In this document: in pieces, positions 63,141 to 64,000 of the stretch
Layout of the letters: each line of letters opens with the position of its first letter
How positions within the stretch are numbered: position 1 is the stretch's first letter
Assembly (NCBI GenBank): GCA_038087035.1
Contig: CP051187.1
Span: forward strand, 4,779,001 to 4,843,000
Length of the DNA: 64,000 nt
Reading direction: 5' to 3'
Source: Gloeotrichia echinulata CP02
Lineage (GTDB): Bacteria > Cyanobacteriota > Cyanobacteriia > Cyanobacteriales > Nostocaceae
Position numbers and translations under genes: made by a program
Notes under the pieces: generated by a model
What the model was told of the DNA's origin: nothing
Seen by the model: only the letters and a program-made list of their open reading frames with translations
Databases searched by the model: none

Positions 63141-63239
63141 TTTACAGCCATTTTCAGGTAAATAGACCACAGGGTAGGGGCGCAAGGCCTTGCGCCCCTA
63201 CGAAGATCTGTGGTTCAAATGAATGAAAATTGCTGTAAA
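63141..63239. mobile_element. Small inverted-repeat element, family M1
   Basis: TTTACAGCCATTTTCAGGTA at the left and GAATGAAAATTGCTGTAAA at the right, with GTAGGGGCGCAAGG and its complement as core (63174-63201). Very similar to the copy at 51152-51246. Confidence 0.85.
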
Positions 63240-63325
63240 GCAAAGTTATCGACTGTAATTAAAAATTAAGCAGGCGTTTTGTACGCAAGAACCTGATAGA
63301 GTGGGCATAGCCCTAACTATGCGGT

Positions 63326-64000
63326 TCATTTAATATTTTTGTACTCCTTGTTATAAGAACCCTTAATCGGAACCATTGACTCTTCCAAAAAGCTAAAAGC
63401 TTGAGAAGCAATTAGTGTTAGAACTAAGTATATTAAAGCCACAGCTGCATAAATCTCAAACGCACGATAGTTATTGGCAACAATAAGTTGTCCTTTGCGG
63501 AACAATTCTTCTAAGCCAATTACAGCTACTAAGCTAGTGTCTTTGAGTAGAGAAATAAACTCATTTCCTAAAGGTGGTATCATGCGCCTAAACGCCTGGG
63601 GAAAAATTATATGGCGCATGATTTGCATAGACCCCATTCCTAAAGATTGTGCAGCCTCTGTCTGTCCCCGATCAATAGATTGAATCCCCGCTCTAATTAT
63701 CTCTGCAATATAAGCAGCACCATTAAAGCTAAGAGCCAGAATCCCTGCAAAAATACTATCCAAACGGAAGCTCAACCCAAACTCTTTAGCCAGTGCAGGT
63801 AAACCAAAATAAACCATAAATATCTGCACTAATAATGGAGTTCCTCGCAAGAAATCCACGTAGACTCGTGCTAACTGACGGACTATTGTAATAGATGATA
63901 AACGGGCAATTCCAATCAAAGAACCACCTATCAAGCCCAAAGACATTGAAACAAAGGTAATTTGAAGTGTCAACCCAGTACCAATCATTAAACTGGGTAA
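63326..64000 (-). CDS. Polar amino-acid ABC transporter permease (partial)
   Basis: HisM/GlnP-type permease. The ORF is open to the right edge: codons upstream of the internal ATG at 63988 read LPSL, so the true start is probably beyond 64000. Visible motifs are GLTLQITFVSMSLGLIGGSL, FLRGTPLLVQIFMVYFGLPA and the ATPase-coupling EAA loop EAAQSLGMGSMQIMRHIIFP. Several TM helices span the ~225 visible residues. The partner ATPase and binding protein are presumably outside the window. Substrate is probably Gln, Glu or a basic amino acid. Confidence 0.92.
   Translation of the reverse strand, partial: LPSLMIGTGLTLQITFVSMSLGLIGGSLIGIARLSSITIVRQLARVYVDFLRGTPLLVQIFMVYFGLPALAKEFGLSFRLDSIFAGILALSFNGAAYIAEIIRAGIQSIDRGQTEAAQSLGMGSMQIMRHIIFPQAFRRMIPPLGNEFISLLKDTSLVAVIGLEELFRKGQLIVANNYRAFEIYAAVALIYLVLTLIASQAFSFLEESMVPIKGSYNKEYKNIK

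Noticed and set aside
1..64000. tRNA or rRNA genes
   Set aside because: No cloverleaf with T-loop GTTCRA and acceptor pairing, and no rRNA-like stretch was recognised by eye; a tRNA scan would be decisive.

Overview
The window looks like a chromosomal stretch from a filamentous, probably heterocyst-forming cyanobacterium (Nostocales type). Support comes from a chlorophyll-pathway Mg-chelatase subunit (chlI), many GCGATCGC (HIP1-type) octamers, heptanucleotide STRR-like arrays, a glycosyltransferase/acetyltransferase group resembling hormogonium polysaccharide genes, cyanobacterium-typical families (DUF1822, DUF928, DUF2330, CHASE2 and CHAT proteins), several tnpB-only IS200/IS605-type elements and many small inverted-repeat elements. 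The assignment is by recognition of families, not by database search.

Layout. 1-5.3 kb: end of an ABC exporter, a membrane protein, galE, and a two-gene pair encoding a periplasmic protein plus a DsbD_2/ferric-reductase-like membrane protein. 5.3-8.1 kb: a small secreted-protein gene split by a tnpB element, then a 21-bp minisatellite that is itself split by a small mobile element. 8.1-18.8 kb: DUF4870, DUF1822, a sigma-70 factor, two secreted proteins, a decayed DUF4082/Ig-like gene, a frameshifted small gene, DUF928, a CHASE2 histidine kinase and its response regulator. 19.8-25.3 kb: a bacteriocin/RiPP-like export cluster (C39-peptidase ABC transporter, HlyD adaptor, four double-glycine precursor peptides). 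26-29.6 kb: hypothetical genes, cobU and a second tnpB element. 29.8-32.7 kb: two glycosyltransferases and a hexapeptide acetyltransferase whose start codon lies in a heptamer repeat. 32.9-37 kb: a broken HEPN gene split by a third tnpB element, followed by a 5'-truncated KGGVGR-type ATPase. 37-45.1 kb: a coherent minus-strand module of sigma factor, TPR-CHAT, DUF1822, CHAT-CHASE2 and DUF928. 45.5-46.3 kb: a second 21-bp minisatellite, split by a different small element. 46.3-49.5 kb: DUF2330, chlI and a small membrane protein. 49.6-62.5 kb: a large accessory locus. 62.6-63.3 kb: nested small repeats. 63.3-64 kb: an amino-acid ABC permease running off the end.

The strongest candidate for an undescribed system is 49.6-62.5 kb. 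A vWA-like lipoprotein is encoded divergently from a same-strand series: a 3-TM protein, a tubulin-like GTPase (Tubulin_2 type), a 1086-residue protein carrying an actin/Hsp70-type ATPase, three proteins sharing a repeated small domain (at least five copies, some nearly identical in DNA), and a membrane-anchored periplasmic-binding protein. I infer an envelope-associated, nucleotide-driven sensing or assembly machine. A second candidate is the sigma/DUF1822/CHAT/CHASE2/DUF928 module, which is echoed in a dispersed form at 8.6-18.8 kb. The third is the cysteine-free precursor peptide family at 23.4-25.3 kb.

Mobile DNA explains much of the remaining sequence. Three tnpB elements without tnpA (two in genes whose frames are restored by precise excision), a 167-bp derivative of such an element, and about eight families of 95-200 bp inverted-repeat elements are present. 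Several of these carry the same palindromic core inside different termini.
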